Assembly: GCA_963422465.1 (NCBI GenBank)
Contig: OY730171.1
Location: 3,658,001-3,722,000 of the forward strand
Source of the DNA: Lichina pygmaea
Taxonomy: Eukaryota > Ascomycota > Lichinomycetes > Lichinales > Lichinaceae
DNA: 64,000 nucleotides
Direction: 5' to 3'
Positions 21,307-32,850 of the stretch are shown here, in pieces (positions within the stretch are counted from its first letter, which is position 1; each line of letters opens with the position of its first letter). The notes beneath the pieces were generated by a model that searched no databases, had not been told where the DNA came from, and saw only the letters and a list, made by a program, of their open reading frames with translations. Made by a program: the position numbers and the translations under genes.

Positions 21307-21473
21307 CTACCTTCCTTCTCTTCATTTATCATCTTGATGAATTCTTGACTATGTCTGCAAAATCATGTGCCTCTGTTTACTGAAAGCAGCTGGCAGTCCA
21401 GATTTGTGATCACAACTTCCTGTCACTTGCTCTGTGTGACTTCTGTGCTTTGAATCACAAGCCCTGTTTCTGA

Positions 21474-21851
21474 ATGTCTGACAACAACAATAAATTGAAG
21501 TGTGCTGAATGCACTTGTTGTGGGAAGTCCTGTGTGTCACTTTCTTGGGAGTTGCTGAACATGACCCAGGATAACCTTTGTGATGATCTGGCTGCTGATA
21601 AAGCCAAGCAGGATACTCTTGTTAAGCAGATTACCAAGCTGCAGACTTGTGTGTCCTGGAAGTGGAAGGTTCTTGAAGGGGCTGAGGTTCAGGTGAAGAA
21701 GAAGCTCCAATACCTTGTTGCTGAGATAGAGGTGGATGGCAAGAACTTGTCAGTGACAGTTATTGATGTGTCCGCACTGCAGGCCAAGCTTTTCAGTCCT
21801 ACTCCTGTTGGAACTGTCACAGAAGAAGTTGGCAGTTCACAAGGTTCTTGA
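21474..21851 (+). pseudogene. Antisense Zn2Cys6-type protein, G2c copy (fossil)
   Basis: Opposite strand to gag-pol, between the chromodomain end and the 3' LTR. The open stretch carries the second half of the zinc cluster (CAECTCCGKSC, C-x2-C-x6-C), then a helical region (DNLCDDLAADKAKQDTLVKQITKLQ) and the family tail LQAKLFSPTPVGT. The first half of the cluster (CDFCALNHKPC) is coded just upstream on the same strand. Type I version, like G2a. Part of a broken element. Confidence 0.65.
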
Positions 21852-22912
21852 GTGGTTCCCAGGTATTTTCCAAGTCTGGGTAATCTTTCCACTTGACAAG
21901 GTATTGCTGACCTCTCTTCTTCAGAATTTGTTCAAACTTGAATTCCTGTTCTTCCTCTGGTTGATAATGAAATATTTCCTGCAAGAGTGTCTCTGGGTCT
22001 GCCAGTTTGATTATTGAGATATGAAAGTTTGGGTGTATCTGAGTGTCTCTCAGTAGTCGCAGTCTAACATTGACTGGTCCAGTTCTCTCTTTGACTGAAA
22101 ATAGTCTGACCTTAACATGGTCCAGTTTCTTTGTTCTCAGTCTCTTGACCTTCTAATTTTTTGTGAGGAGGTAGACTTTATCCCCCTTCTTTAGCTGAGG
22201 TGCCATTTTCAATTTTTTATGTATTTGACACTGCATTTTTTCTGAGGTTTCTTGAAGGTAGTGCCTTATCATCATGTGTGTTTGTTGTAGGAGCTTGTCA
22301 TGTTGGAGTGCTTTCTCCACACTTGGTGAAGTTCTGCTTGGTATTCTGATATTTGCATGTTGTCCAAAATTGGCAAAGAATAGTGATTTCTTTGTTGAGT
22401 CTGATCTGTGCTGGTTAATTGCCAGCTGTGCCACTGGTAATAACTGTACCTAATTACTGTGGGTCTGATTGATGTAATGCCACAAGTAAGTCTCCAGGAC
22501 TTGGTTTGCTCACTCTGTCTGGCTGTCAGTTTGTGGATGATAGACTGTAGATATTTTGAGTTTTGTTCCCATGGCTACACTGATTGTCTTCCAGTAGTTG
22601 GATGTGAAGAGTTTGTCTCTGTCTGTAATGATTGTGAGTGGAACTCTGTGGTCTCTGACCAATCTGTCCAGTAAGAGGTGTCCCAACTGTTCTACTGTAT
22701 GGGTTTTCTTGAATAGTACTGTTATTAGATATTTTGTGAATCTGTCCACTATCACCATAATCAAGTTGTAGGTGATTCCTGTGATCAGCTCTTTGGACTT
22801 GGGTAGCTTGGTGATGAAGTCTATTGACACATCTTCCCACAGGCCTCTCAGTATTGTGTTCAGGTGTTCTTCTCCATATAGCTTGTGTCTTCCATGTTTG
22901 TTTTTCTAGCAT
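21840..22912 (-). pseudogene. G2c integrase and chromodomain (fossil)
   Basis: Minus strand. Core at 22510-22912: MSIDFITKLPKSKELITG, IVDRFTKYLI, IITDRDKLFTSNYWKT, STVYHPQTDSQTE. Post-core and C-terminal parts at 22153-22434 (MAQLAINQHRSDSTKKS, KKGDKVYLLTKN). Chromodomain near 21850-21930. Same family as G2a and G2b but much more decayed. Confidence 0.85.
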
Positions 22913-23059
22913 AGTAGATATTTGCTAATGTAGCTTGTGATATGTTGTCAGAGATTGATGATATTATTCCCTGCCTGTTGGATAAGGTCTGTGGTTTTGG
23001 TGATTCCTGGGTGACTATGTGCTGGGTTATCATGGTAGTTCCTTATTAATTCTTCAGTA

Positions 23060-25062
23060 TCTTCTGCTGTGAGCTTGTTGATCTGTAGTCAAGGTACCAG
23101 GTTTCCTTGCTGGTCCTACTGTAAGATTGTTCCTTGGTGTTCATTATCTTCCATGTGGTCTTTTCATCAGCTTAGTGTGTCTACTCTCCTATTGTCTTGT
23201 CTGGGAATGTACAAGATCTTGAACTTGTGTTACTCTAGGAGTTCAGCCTATCTGACTTGTTGTCAGTTCAGCTTCTTGGTTGTTGTGAACATTGTCAGAT
23301 TCTTGTGGTCTGTGAGAATAGTGAGTTCAGAACTGCTTTCTGTGTACACTCTCCAGTGTTCAAGTGTGTTAATGACTACCAGTAGCTCTTTGTTGTGGAT
23401 ATCATAGTTCTGTTCCACTTGAGTTATTTTGTGTGAGTAGTAGGTAACTGGGTGCCACTTATCATCTGCCTGTTGGCATAAACATGCTCCTACTGCTTGG
23501 TCTGAAGTGTCTGTTTTGATTTGTGTTGGTTGGCCTGTCTTGAAGTTGAGGAGAACTGGTTTCTTGGTGTAAGTATTCTTGAGCTACTGGAATACTTTTT
23601 GTTATCTCTCTGTCCACCAGTACTCCATATCCTTCTTTGTGAGTTCTGTCAGTGGTGTTGCTGTCTGTGAGTAGTTCTTGATGAACTGTTGGTTGAAGTT
23701 AGTAAATCCTCAGAAGGCTTGTACTTCCTTAACTAATATCAGTGTTGGCTATTGCTAAATCACTTTGATTTTCTCAGGGTTGATCTTGATCTTTTTGATT
23801 CCTATGATATATCTGAGGAATTCAACTTCTAGTTTGTTGAACTTGTATTTCTTCAGGTTGAGCTTAAGCTCTACCTCTTGTAGATATTGTAGAACATCCT
23901 TCACATATTTGGTATGTTCTTGTTATGTGTTCAAGTAGACAAGAATGTCATCCAAGTAGGTGATAGCTGTTTGGTCCAGGTGTGCTCTGATAATGTTGTT
24001 GATCAATGCTTGACATATTGCTGGTATGTTTATAAGTCTGAATAGTATAACTAGATACTTGTAGTGTCTATATCAAGTTCTGAAGGCTGTCTTCTATTCT
24101 TCTCCTTCTTTTATATATATCAGGTTGTATACTTCTTTCAAGTCCAGCTTGGTAAAGATTGTAGCTTGACTGATCCTGTCTCACAATTTGTTTGCATTTA
24201 GCAACAGATATCAGTTTTTGATAGTAATGTTGTTGAGTTTCCTGTAGTCCACATAAAGTTGAAGACTTCTGTTTTTCTTTAGTGCAAATAGTATCAGGTA
24301 TCCTGCTGGTGATTGAGATTCTTGAATAAAACTCTTTTTCAGGTTTTCCTCCAGGTACTCACAAAGTACTTGGAGCTCTTTCTCTGATAACTGGTAAATT
24401 GGTCCAAATCCTGGCTCTATCCCTGGTTGCAACTTGATCTTATAATCCTAGGGTTAGTGCTTAGGCAACACTGCTATTGTTGTCTCTTCCTGAGAGAGGT
24501 TATCATACCCAGGTCAGTACTCTTCAGGAATCTCCAGAGAGTTAACAACTTCCTCTCCCTTCATCTCTGACTGTTTGGTCACCTAGTTCTGGGGTATGCC
24601 TGTCAAGGCAGACCTCTTCTCTTGAGAGTTGTCCTTTCTGTCTGTGAGGTTCTACTGAGGACTTCTTCCCTTATCTGTCCACACCTTCTACAGCTGGTAA
24701 CAGGTCTGAGCTGTGTTATTAGTGCAGTTTCTAAACATAAGTACTCCTGTCCTCCAGTTAACAACTGGGTTGTGCTTCTTTAGCCAAGGCATCCCCAAAT
24801 AGATATCCTGAGTGGCCAACTTGATGATATCAAGGTGGATTGTTTCAGTATAGTGTCTGGTAACTATTTTCATTGGCTGTGTCTTATAGCAGACTAGCTC
24901 TGTCTGTCTATTTGCTATTGTGAGCTGGTAGAGCTGCCACTTGTGTCTTCTTCCAGTGCCAAGGGTATTGTAAAGTTGTCTTGAAATGTAGTTCCCACTA
25001 GCTCCAGAATCAACAAGCACATATATCTGTACTGGCATGTTGGTGTGTAGTGACACAGGCAA
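23060..25062 (-). pseudogene. G2c protease, reverse transcriptase and RNase H (fossil)
   Basis: Minus strand. Protease at 24688-25062 (YVLVDSGASGNYISRQLYNTL, LGMPWLKKHNP). RT from about 24432 down to 23700 ([36 protein letters not shown]). RNase H around 23150-23650. Strongly decayed, many breaks. Confidence 0.85.
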
Positions 25063-25399
25063 TCACAGGTGCTTTACATTGCTAGAGGTCATGTTGTTAA
25101 GCTCCTGATGTCACCTCTTGACAAGGGAGTTCAGTCTTTTCCTGATCAAAGTGTTTTTCCACTGACTGGGCAATAGGTCTAGCTATTCCCATCAGTCCTG
25201 AGAAATCTATTCATGAATTTGTCTTGCTGATGCTTGTCACATCTGGGTTCAAGGCAGTACTGCCAATTGTTGACATAGCAGTTGTGGTTGTTGCCTTGCT
25301 GTAGGAACATGAGGTGTTTGTGCTAATCATGTGTGTGCTCGGAGAATGTGGTGTGTTGGTGTTTGTCCCAGAGATAGATCTCACACACATCCTTCTTAC

Positions 25400-26174
25400 A
25401 ATTAACTTAATACTTGTGGCAGGTGGTGTGGTAGGGTGAATATTCTCTATATCTTTGTAGCTGTTTGTGGTAGGTGTAGTAGTGCTTTGTGCAAAACCTC
25501 CACTGTAGTTTGCTGTGCTGTAGGTTTTGTGAGTCTATACTGTAAGTATAGCTTCCTTGTGGTATTTCTTCTTTGATAGACACAGGTTTGTCTTGGTCTC
25601 TATCAGAGTTGGTTAAGGACTTCTATCTCTTGTCCTGACCTGTCTGTTCTGGTAGGTTCTTGCCTCCTGATGTTGCCAGTTGGTGGGCTGCTTCTAATGT
25701 CTGATCGTAGTTGTCCTATTGTTCAAGGGATAGCTGAGCCTCTTCTGGTAAGTCCTCCAGCTTGATGATGTTCCAGTCTCTGTCAAGTGTATTAAGTTAC
25801 TGTCAGTGCACCTTGTTCTTTGAACAACAGTCTTTTACTATGTGGCCTAGCTTGCTACAGGTATAGCACTTCAGTACTTTCCTTTTTTTGTTGTTTCTTC
25901 TCTTCATGAACCTTCCCTTGTGGTGGACTGCATCCAGTTCTATGAGTGCATAACTATATAGATCATGTGGTGGTGTCTTGTTAGGCAGCTTGTAGTGGTT
26001 GCTCACATGCCATGTAGGGCAGCTGTATCCTCTGTTGTAGTGTTTCTCCATCACTTGCTTGAATAGCTTGTCATCAATGTTGATTGCTTGTGTGATGAGT
26101 TCATCCAGTGTGTTGACTACTTGTCTGTCAAAGGTGATTTTGTCCTTCATGTTTTCTTTAAGTCCACATCAGTA
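25400..26174 (-). pseudogene. G2c Gag, distal part with CCHC knuckle (fossil)
   Basis: Minus strand. 25803-26150 reads MKDKITFDRQVVNTLDELITQ, ELDAVHHKGRFMKRRNNKKRK and the knuckle CYTCSKLGHIVKDC. Upstream gag continues beyond the L4 insertion at 31485-31967. Between knuckle and protease (25100-25780) lies the Cys/His-rich linker region seen better in G2a. Confidence 0.85.
26166..26174. repeat. Target-site duplication of L4, left copy
   Basis: ACATCAGTA, repeated at 31485-31493 just after the L4 tail; the uninterrupted gag sequence of other G2 copies reads across this point. Confidence 0.88.
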
Positions 26175-26678
26175 TCACGCAACTCTTCCCAGAACCACGT
26201 TCTTCAAGGACCATCATTTTTGACAAACACCACAATTTGTCATATGTTCTGGAAAACAGCCGAGTTCCTCTCTGAAACCACCCAAACCTTAAGGTGAAAA
26301 CCCATCACCTTTGAGAATCACACCTGTTTGTCAAAAGTTGTGATCTTGAATCCATGATCTTCTTCTTCAACAACCAGCAATCTACCCACAACCAGAGAGA
26401 GAGAGTCTTAGGATAAGAGGAATGGTTAGAGTCTGACTGACTCTGGAGCTAGCAGAGTCTTTGGCTCAAGGAAAGTCTAGATAGGGGGTCTGGTCCCTAG
26501 TCTAGGTTAATACTTCTAGCTTTGCCCAGAGCTTAGTTGGAAAAAGCTGCCCAGGAAAGTCTAGTCTTGGGGATTGGTCCCAGGACTAGATTATTACTGC
26601 TGGGAAACCAGGTGACTCTTCTTTCTGGGAGTACTCTGCAGACAGGAAACACCCAACCAGTGCCAAACAATCTCTAAC

Positions 26679-28069
26679 ATAGCTCCCAAGAAGAAAAAAC
26701 CCACCTTTTCAGAAAGTAACACCAGAGCTACACCAGCTATACTCTCCCAACCAGCTCCGAGTCTGGCTAGCACCCAGTCCAGCTCTCCTACCCCCCAACC
26801 AGCTCTCCAGAGTGACTACAAACTAGTAGACTCCTGGATCAAAACTCAACCAGTCCCAGAATCCATTCTGAAAAGCTGGGAAAATATCAAAAAGAACTTC
26901 TTCCCTACAGAAGCCCAGTCTAGCTCTACTGGCCTCACCAACAGAATCTTCCAGGAGCTGGAGAATATCAACAAGCGGCTGGACAAACAAGAAGCCAAGC
27001 CATCATATGCCCAGGCTGTCCAAAAATCTATTCCAGCACAAATCCCTCTACCTGCAAGAATTCTCAAAGAAGTTCTTGTACATCCTGGTATCCAGCCACC
27101 TGACATGGCTAATAGAACTCACATCCAGCTTTTCCAGGCTCTTCAAGACAGACTACCCAGCCCCTACAACAAGCAGGTCAGAGCAGTAAGGAAACTTCCT
27201 TCAGGGGATATCCTTATTAACACAGAAAGCCAAGAGACTAAAGTCTTCCTAGAGAAAAACCCTGCCTGGGTATCAGCTATCTTCACAAAGAAAGCAACCA
27301 TCCAGCCAAAAAGATTTCCAGTTCTGATCCATGGAGTCAGAACAGAAGATATCCAACCTGAAGACCTGGAGAAAACCTGCCAGATAATCCAGAACAGCAA
27401 CCCATCTCTGAGCAAACAAATCACTATCCTGAGAGCCTACTAGTCTAAGAAGGCTATAGCTCAAAAGAAGCCAGTTACCTCTCTCCACCTGGATCTGGCT
27501 ACCCCTGAACAAGCCAATCTTTTGATTGAGAGTGGGCTAGTGCTGGGACACAGGATGCATGAAGCAGAACCTTTTCTGGCAGACACAGTTATTGCACAAT
27601 GTTTCAAGTGCTTTGGCTATGGGCACCAAGCACACTTCTGCAAGAACAAAGCTGTGTGTGGTGCCTGTGGAGGCCAGCATGAAAGGAGAGCCTGCCAAGT
27701 TCCTGAACAGCTTCTCAAGCCAAAATGCTGCAACTGCAGAGGAGCTCACCCAGCCTGGGCCAGTGTCTGTCCAGTACGCCAGGAAGCAGCCAAGAAGGCA
27801 AGAGAAGCATGGAACACACACCCAGGAAAATATGAGATCCCAACAGCTACCTCTGTTCCAGCTCCACAACCCCCCCCAGTTATGTCTTGCCCTCTCTCTC
27901 AGTCTCTACCAGGGGGGAAAAACATAAAACAGCTGAGCCAAGCAGAAGCTCAGAGAGACTCAGAGGTGCACTCCCAGAAGTGCAAATTCTTTCCTCAAGA
28001 TCAGCCAACTCTGGAGGAAAGCTACCAGCTAACTCCTTCAAGATCTTTGATGCTGAGATGTCTGCATGA
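26679..28069 (+). pseudogene. L4 ORF1, Gag-like RNA-binding protein
   Basis: Expected start at 26679 reads ATA where ATG is expected before APKKKKPTFSESN, so the start is lost or another codon is used. Open in one frame to 27440: coiled stretch LTNRIFQELENINKRLDKQ, then AVRKLPSGDILINTESQE and FPVLIHGVRTEDIQPEDLE. A TAG at 27441-27443 is shared with L2 and L3. Beyond it the same frame is open through three zinc knuckles (CFKCFGYGHQAHFC, CGACGGQHERRAC, CCNCRGAHPAWASVC), and a frame change falls at the G/A run near 27910. The last stretch (27887-28069) ends with TGA overlapping the ORF2 ATG as ATGA. Confidence 0.88.
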
Positions 28070-31000
28070 AAGACACAAAGCTGACACTTCTCCAGTATAA
28101 TGTGCAAAAAAGCCAATCAGTCCAAGAGCTACTGCTAGCAACCTCAGCTCTCCAAGAGGTGGACATTATTGCACTTCAAGAGCCCTGGAAAAACCCTCAC
28201 CTAGAAACAAGCACTTCAACTGTTTTCTCTTCCTTTCTTTCTCTCTACTGTTCAGAGATTGGCAGAACACTTTTTCTTATTAATAAAAATCTGAAACTCT
28301 CTTCTCTTCATCCTACCTTCTGGAATAAAGACTTTGTTTCTCTTGAAATCTACTTGGAAAACTCTTCTACTTCTCTTTGGGTACATAATCTCTACTTCAC
28401 CCCATCAAGTCAAGAAAACTACACAGAGGCATCAGAAACTCTTCTCTGTTTACTCCAAAATGCTTTACAAGAACAAGGACAACATATTCTTCTCACAGAC
28501 TCAAATCTTCACCACCCAGACTGGTCAAAGAAAAGAAGACTGTACTCTGAGACTGCAAACAAGTTTCAAGACCTAATGAAAGATTTAAATCTGGATTTAG
28601 CTATTGCACCTTTCACCCCTACCAGAGCAAGATCTTTTTCTGAAAAACCATGTTCTTCTATTGATCTGTCTTTTATTTCTTCTTCTCTTTCTAACTCTCT
28701 GATTTTCTCTAAAGTGGCTCTTCAGTTCTTTCATGGGTCTGACCACAGACCTGTACTAACCTGCCTGGACCTGGATCCTCCAAGGAAAATCTGGAAACCA
28801 GAAAGAAACTGGAGAACACTGGACTCAAACCTTGCAAGAGTAGAGTGTGAGAAGCTACACCTGCCCTTCCACTTCCAAGACAAATATGAAGTGGATGAGT
28901 ACTTGGAGTATCTTGACAACTTTCTCCAAGAAATAGCAAGCAAATCCACACAGCTCCAGAAGCAATCTGGCCACTCAGTTCCCTGGTGGAATCAAGAGAT
29001 CCAAAACAAGGTTAAAGAGGAAAGAAGAGTAAGAAGAAAAGTACAAAAAGGCAAGCAAGTCAAGAGGAACTTGAGCAAGCAACTAAGCTCAAGAAAAAGG
29101 CAGTCAGAGATGGAAAACAGAACACTTTCAGACACCAAATCCATGAGCTGGCCAGCTCTTCAAAGTTCTGGAAGCTTGCAAAGTGGGGAAAGTCCAAAGC
29201 CAACAAGACTCCTGATCTTCCTCTGGTTCCTGACCTGGAAACACAAGAAGGAATAGCCAAAACCTTTGAGGAAAAGACTAAAGCCTTCTCACAGCAGTTC
29301 TTTCCAAAAGCTCTAGTTCCAGAACCAGGCTCAGAAAGCTCCCAGACTATCTCTGAGATACAGCTCTCCCAGGAGGTAACATGTGAAGAAGTGGAGCAAC
29401 TTCTGGCCAAGAAGAAACCTTTCACAGCAGGAGGGAGAGATAAGCTGCCAAATGGATTTCTGAGAGCTCTGGGGCCTAGGTTCTGCCAAGCTCTAGCTAT
29501 TCTGACTTCAACATGCTGGAAACTGGAGTACTTCCCTGAAAGATTTAAGAGTGCAAAAACAGTCTGCTTGAGGAAACCTGGCAAGGGAACCTACAATCAA
29601 GCTAAAGCCTGGCGCCCTATAGCTCTGCTAAACACAACAGGCAAGCTGATGGAAGCTATTACTGCAGCCAGACTAAGCAAGATAGCAGAAGAAGCTGGAC
29701 TATTGCCAGATATCCAGATGGGCTTTAGGAAAGGAAGATCCACAGAAGCAGCACTTTTCCTTCTAACCTCCCAAGTGGAAAAAGTCTGGAAGGAAGGCAT
29801 GGTTGCATCCCTACTCTCACTGGATATCTCAGAAGCCTATGACAGAGTTCTCCCCAAGATACTACAGCAAATTCTGAAAAGAAAAGGAATACCTGCCTGG
29901 CTAGCTTCCTGGATCTACTCCTTCTGTGATAAGCGCTCTACCACTCTTGTCTTTGATGATTCTGAGTCTTGTTCAATTCCTATTCATTGTGGAGTTTCTC
30001 AAGGTTCTCCATTATCCCCTATTCTTTTTCTATTCTACATTTCTGAATTGCATGAGACTGTGCATACTCCCTCTTCTGGTGTATCTGCCCTGGGGTTTGC
30101 AGATGATACAAATCTGCTTGCTTTTAGTCACTTCTTGAAAAGTAACCTTCTGAAGTTAAAGAACACACACCTCAAATGTCTATCATGGGCTGCAAGACAT
30201 GGAATAGTCTTCTCTCCTGAGAAATATGAAATACTTCATTTTTCCAGAAGAAGATCAGACAATCTTCAGCTCAAGCTCAGACTGGGGAATGTGATTCTCA
30301 AACCAAAAGAAGAAGTGCGAGTACTTGGAGTGTACCTAGATGCAAAGCTCCACTGGCACAAACACCAGAGGATTATTTTTCAAAAAGCACAGAAAGCACT
30401 CTCTTCTCTTTCTAGAACTTCCTATTCTACTTGGGGCTTTCCAGTTCACACATCATGTCTGGTGTACACTGCTATACTGAGATCTCTACTGAGCTATGCA
30501 GTGGGGATCTGGTTTAACCCTCTAAGAAAATCCTCCAATATCTCTTCTCTTGTTTCATTTCAAAACAGATGCCTAAGACTTATTGGGGGTGCCTTCAAAG
30601 CCACTCCTTCTTTTCTATTAGAGAGTGAGCTTTTTCTTCTACCTCTAGACCTATACTTTAAATTTCGCACTGCCTGTTTTCTTTCTTCTATTCAAAACTC
30701 CCCTCTCAAATACTTTCTTGACAGTATCTTTTCCACTATTTCCAGCTATGCCTCTCTCTTGAAGAAACCTTTAAAGGAATCCTCAACTATCTCTTCTAAG
30801 TGGAAATTCACTTGGTTAAGTCAAATAACTACTAACCAGGCTAGTTCAAAGAAAGAACTACAAAAGCTCTTTACTAAAGAGTGGGAAGACCAATGGGAAG
30901 AGAAGAAAAGAAGAAGCTATCCAGGCTGGCAGACTTTCTGTCAAAAGCCACACAAAAACAATCTGAAGCTCTACAAAGAGTTACAGAAAGCTGAGGCAAG

Positions 31001-31307
31001 TCTGCTACTGCAAATCAGGACTGGAAGAATTAGTCTGGCAAGTTTTCTTTTCAGAGCTGGAGTTCCTGACTTCCCTACCCCACTATGTGTGTGTGGCCAA
31101 GCAGAAGAAACTGCAAAACATATCACCTCTTCATGCTCTCTTTATTCAAGACAAAGACAACAAGTCTCTTTTAATCCCCAAGACTTCACCACTATTATTT
31201 CAAACTCAGAGCTACTACAGAAGTTCTTGTACTGGTTTATGTCTTTGAAAAGACTAAACCAGTTTAATCTAGCTTTCAAACTCCACTATTCCCAATCCAA
31301 TACCTAG
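28066..31307 (+). pseudogene. L4 ORF2: AP endonuclease, reverse transcriptase, C-terminal knuckle
   Basis: Start ATG at 28066 overlaps the ORF1 stop (ATGA), pointing to coupled re-initiation. Endonuclease 28066-28800: TLLQYNVQKSQS, EVDIIALQEPWKNPH, LTDSNLHHPDWSK, SDHRPVLTC. One single-base frame change near 29050 (KVQKGKQ stretch) divides it; the second frame is then open to 31307. RT: KLPNGFLRALGPRF, MGFRKGRSTEAALFLL, LDISEAYDRVLP, GVSQGSPLSPILFLFYI, catalytic GFADDTNLLAF. C-terminus: WQTFCQKPHKNNLKL, CVCGQAEETAKHITSSC. About 1080 residues in all. I see no RNase H domain between RT and the knuckle, where many fungal Tad elements have one. It nicks the target and copies LINE RNA there. Confidence 0.93.
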
Positions 31308-31484
31308 ATTCTCTTCTCTTACCAGAAACTTCAAGATTCTTTTTGTTACATTCCCTAGTCACACTCTGCCTTCAGTTTTTATCCCTTCAAAGGTTTTCTG
31401 AAGGAGTTCACTATTAGCTAGAAGATCTGCATAGCTGTAAAGCTACTACCAGTGTAAGAATCAAATAAAATAAATAAAATAAAA
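31308..31484 (+). other. L4 3' UTR and tail
   Basis: Non-coding end with AAAGCTACTACC, AGTGTAAGAATCAAATAAAA and a short AATAAA-rich tail. The subfamily A version differs from L2 just before the shared AGTGTAAGAAT block. Confidence 0.88.
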
Positions 31485-31967
31485 ACATCAGTATATGACT
31501 ATCAGGGTGTTGTTGTCCCAGTCAGTCAGTACTGAGTATTGTTTGAACTGCGTGGTGTACTCTGTGGCTGAGTGTTATTGTTTGATACACTGGATTATTC
31601 ATATAGCTACTTTATTCTTGTTAGATAGTCCAAGAATTCTTTTGATCTTGTCCTTGGATTATATCTATTTTGTTATCTATTCCATTGTGCTGTTGTGGTC
31701 TCTGTTTCCTGAGAGATGTCTGTTGACATAGGGCTTGATCTATCAATAAGCATTACCTCTTATGTAAGTGGTTGCAAAGAGAGGCCACTTTTCTTTAGGC
31801 AGCTTCATCTCTGGTTGGAATTGAAAGTAGACTTGGAGTTGCATAAGCCAGTCATCAACCTTGTTTCTTTCACTGTAGAACAGGTCTGGCTTGGTGACAC
31901 TAATCTTTCCATCTGGGAATCTAGGGTTGGTTGCTCCTGAGGTACTTATTCTTGAGAGTCTTCAAAG
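31485..31967 (-). pseudogene. G2c Gag, proximal part (fossil)
   Basis: Minus strand, directly inside the G2c 5' LTR. Complement reads as the start of Gag in G2a (TNPNFPDGKISIAKPDLFY region, then LQVYFQFQPETKLPK and ATTYMRGNAYQW). Cut at 31485 by L4. Confidence 0.85.
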
Positions 31968-32177
31968 TGTTGCAGTCTGTACTGTACTGTCCTACCTGAG
32001 TATAGGATTAGGGCAAGATGTGGAAGGTGGGTTGGTTCTTGCAGGAGAGGAGTGTAAAGAAGTGTGAAGGGGTTTGGTGGAACATGGTGGTGATGACACC
32101 TGATCAGTGGCTTTGTTACAATATTGTATTGAAGTAGATCTAGTTGTCTGGATCACAACATGAGTTGAAGACAATTG
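31968..32177 (-). repeat. G2c 5' LTR, part 1
   Basis: R-U5 side of the 5' LTR beginning TGTTGCAGTC; cut at the AATTG duplication (32173-32177) by G2b and resumed at 45293-45629. Confidence 0.9.
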
Positions 32178-32432
32178 TGTTGCGGTCTGTACTGTACTGT
32201 CCTATCTGAGTATAGGATTAGGGTGAGAGGCGGAAGGCGGGTTGGTTCTCGCAGGAGAGGAGTGTCAAGGAGTGCGAAGGAGTTTGGTGGAACATGGTGG
32301 TGGTGACACCTGATCAACGGCTTCGTACAAAAGGATTGTATTGAAGTAGATCTAGTTGTCTGGATCACAACATGAGTTGAAGATGATCATTCCATAGGGG
32401 AACTATCACCAGACTATATAGTGCCCAGTTCA

Positions 32433-32650
32433 TGAGCAGAGTGAGCTCTGCTCACTTTGCTCACTTGGTGAGATAAGTGAGCTCTGCTCACTTTGCTCAC
32501 TTTTCATGCACACTGCAGTGAGCTGGGTGAGCTCTGCTCACTTTGCTCACTTTTCATGCATGCTGCGGCGAGCTGGGTGAGCTCTGCTCACTTTGCTCAC
32601 TTTTCATGCACGCTGCGGCGAGCTGGGTGAGCTCTGCTCACTTTGCTCAC
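32433..32650. repeat. U3 inverted-repeat array, type II (G2b 3' LTR)
   Basis: Five copies of GTGAGCTCTGCTCACTTTGCTCAC (GTGAGC facing GCTCAC around a TCT centre), spaced by TTTTCATGCA(C/T)(G/A)CTGC(A/G)G(T/C)GAGCTGG, preceded by GTGAGCAGA. It can form long hairpins and lies between two divergent TATA boxes. Confidence 0.85.
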
Positions 32651-32770
32651 TTGTTTGTGTATATGCATACTGCGGTGAGCACCCCCTGGTTTGTCTCACC
32701 AGTCACGTGACTGGTTCCCGTGTCACACTGTCTGGTACTTCTGTCCAGTATCCTGTCTGCTGCTTTCTGT

Positions 32771-32782
32771 GAGTATATAAAG
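32771..32782 (+). promoter_or_regulatory. Candidate antisense TATA box, G2b 3' LTR
   Basis: GAGTATATAAAG close to the outer LTR edge, reading into the element 3' region against gag-pol. The antisense ATG follows about 77 bp later (32851), the usual distance for a fungal TATA promoter with a short leader. Confidence 0.65.
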
Positions 32783-32807
32783 ACTGTGTTCCTCCTGGGT
32801 TGTAACA

Positions 32808-32830
32808 CTATCCTCCTCTCCATCTTTCAT
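32808..32830 (-). other. Polypurine tract of G2b
   Basis: Minus strand GATGGAGAGGAGGATAG immediately before the TGTTAC start of the 3' LTR; the plus-strand DNA primer site of LTR elements. Confidence 0.75.
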
Positions 32831-32850
32831 CATCTTGATGAAATCTGGTC

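Larger units (their letters stand above)
26175..31484 (+). mobile_element. LINE L4, full-length Tad-like copy (subfamily A), nearly intact
   Basis: 5310 bp with 5' UTR (26175-26678), ORF1, ORF2, 3' UTR and a short ATAAA-type tail, flanked by a 9-bp TSD. The best preserved LINE in the window: ORF2 carries only one frame change. It is therefore the reference used here for the other copies. It lies in gag of G2c, so it is younger than that element. Confidence 0.95.
32178..32807 (-). repeat. G2b 3' LTR
   Basis: 630 bp, TGTTGCGGTC...GGTTGTAACA. Sense TATA palindrome ACTATATAGT at 32413-32422, U3 inverted-repeat array at 32433-32650 (five units), outward TATA GAGTATATAAAG at 32771-32782. 36 bp longer than the 5' LTR owing to one extra array unit (GGTGAGATAAGTGAG...). 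Confidence 0.92.

Noticed and set aside
29391-31307. 638-codon frame as a host gene
   Set aside because: Its RT motifs, flanking ORF1, 3' tail and TSD make it LINE ORF2.
32433-32650. Regular repeat-spacer pattern looking like a CRISPR array
   Set aside because: Spacers are themselves near-identical, the array lies inside an LTR and recurs in every subfamily II LTR; the host is a eukaryote.
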